Of a stretch of DNA of 41,434 nucleotides, positions 40,960-41,434 are shown piece after piece. The stretch's first letter is position 1, and every line of letters starts with the position of its first letter. Both the position numbers and the translations under genes were made by a program. The stretch is from NCBI GenBank assembly GCA_035655155.1, contig DASRVH010000016.1, positions 1-41,434 of the forward strand. The letters run 5' to 3'. The stretch is from Lentisalinibacter sp035655155 (lineage in GTDB: Bacteria > Pseudomonadota > Gammaproteobacteria > Steroidobacterales > Woeseiaceae). A model generated the notes under the pieces. The model was not told the origin of the DNA. It searched no databases and worked only from the letters and a program-made list of their open reading frames with translations.

Positions 40960-41434
40960 CTACCAGCTGATCTCCGAGGGCGGCTTGCGGGTCTCGTTGC
41001 GCCGTTCGCCCGAGATCTGCCCGTCACTCATGAACAGCACCCGGTCCGCCATATCGGCAATGCTCGCGTTGTGCGTGATCACCGCCGTGGCGGTGCCGTA
41101 CTCCTCGTTCACCCGCGCCAGGGCCTCGAGCACGTGCACGCCGGTCTTCGAATCGAGTGCGCCGGTGGGCTCGTCGCAGAGCAGCACCTCGGGGCGTTTG
41201 GCAATGGCGCGGGCGATGGCGACGCGCTGCTGCTCGCCGCCGGACAGCTGGGCCGGGAAGTGATCCATCCGCGGCCCTAGGTTCACCATTTCGAGCGCTT
41301 CTTCCGGCGTCATCGGATTGCGGGCGATCTCCGTGACGATGGAGACGTTCTCCCGGGCGGTCAGGCTGGGGATCAGGTTGTAGAACTGGAAGACGAAACC
41401 GACCGCATGGCGGCGGTACTCGGTGAGTTCGGAT
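40960..41434 (-). CDS. ABC transporter ATPase, MacB/LolD type (5' end beyond window)
   Basis: The C-terminal 157 residues of an ATPase; the N-terminus with Walker A lies off the window edge. Visible are the Q-loop FVFQFYNLIPSLTARENV, signature LSGGEQQRVAIARAI, Walker B VLLCDEPTGALD, D-loop and the switch His in VITHNASIADMADRV. FxFQFYNLIPSLTAxENV and DEPTGALDSKTG are hallmarks of the LolD/MacB-type family that pairs with FtsX-like permeases. It is the first of the three genes seen in the efflux operon. Confidence 0.92.
   Translation of the reverse strand, partial: SELTEYRRHAVGFVFQFYNLIPSLTARENVSIVTEIARNPMTPEEALEMVNLGPRMDHFPAQLSGGEQQRVAIARAIAKRPEVLLCDEPTGALDSKTGVHVLEALARVNEEYGTATAVITHNASIADMADRVLFMSDGQISGERRNETRKPPSEISW

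Overview
This is a gene-dense, very GC-rich chromosomal window. It holds about 34 protein genes, most with clear Shine-Dalgarno sites, many overlapping by 4 nt (ATGA). No rRNA, tRNA, CRISPR array or insertion sequence was seen, and no gene-free stretch exceeds about 210 nt. The protein set (DUF3014, DUF2905, PotFGHI, AlkB with rubredoxin, a BetI-like TetR, an NDP-forming acyl-CoA synthetase) suggests an aerobic, heterotrophic, hydrocarbon- and amine-using gammaproteobacterium. A halophilic or marine Chromatiales-like lineage is plausible, but the genus is not resolved.

Layout. 1-172: structured repeat-like DNA. 173-6355 (minus): a secreted Asp-box propeller protein, preceded by a coupled set of flavin reductase, M20 peptidase and a P-loop protein of unknown role. 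6472-8197: a divergent Lrp-type regulator and alanine dehydrogenase. 8242-9819 (minus): an acyl-CoA ligase. 10026-11060: an unusual cation exchanger. 11066-15070 (minus): a complete PotFGHI-type polyamine importer. 15147-16966 (minus): a TetR regulator and an acyl-CoA dehydrogenase.

17057-30217 (plus) is the most distinctive part. It is a nine-gene run: class III aminotransferase, NDP-forming acyl-CoA synthetase, PuuC-like aldehyde dehydrogenase, PuuA-like glutamine-synthetase-family ligase, MATE exporter, two tandem paralogous FAD oxidoreductases, a stand-alone GcvT-like protein and a PhzF-like protein. It is divergent from the TetR gene across a clean palindromic operator. Together with the importer next door it reads as a gamma-glutamylation route for an amine, probably one with an N- or O-methyl group passed to tetrahydrofolate. 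The substrate is unknown and the exact combination does not match a pathway I can name.

30255-37375: an amidohydrolase; a small DUF2905 membrane protein; a minus-strand operon DUF3014 / MBL hydrolase / isoprenylcysteine methyltransferase-like / GFA-SnoaL fusion; then alkB with a coupled rubredoxin, divergent from an AraC regulator. 37392-41434 (minus): a MacB/HlyD-like efflux operon cut by the window edge.

Regulatory signals include the TetR operator, a candidate Lrp half-site, palindromes in the alkB and potF leaders, and three regulator genes (lrp, tetR, araC) that lack Shine-Dalgarno sites and may be leaderless.
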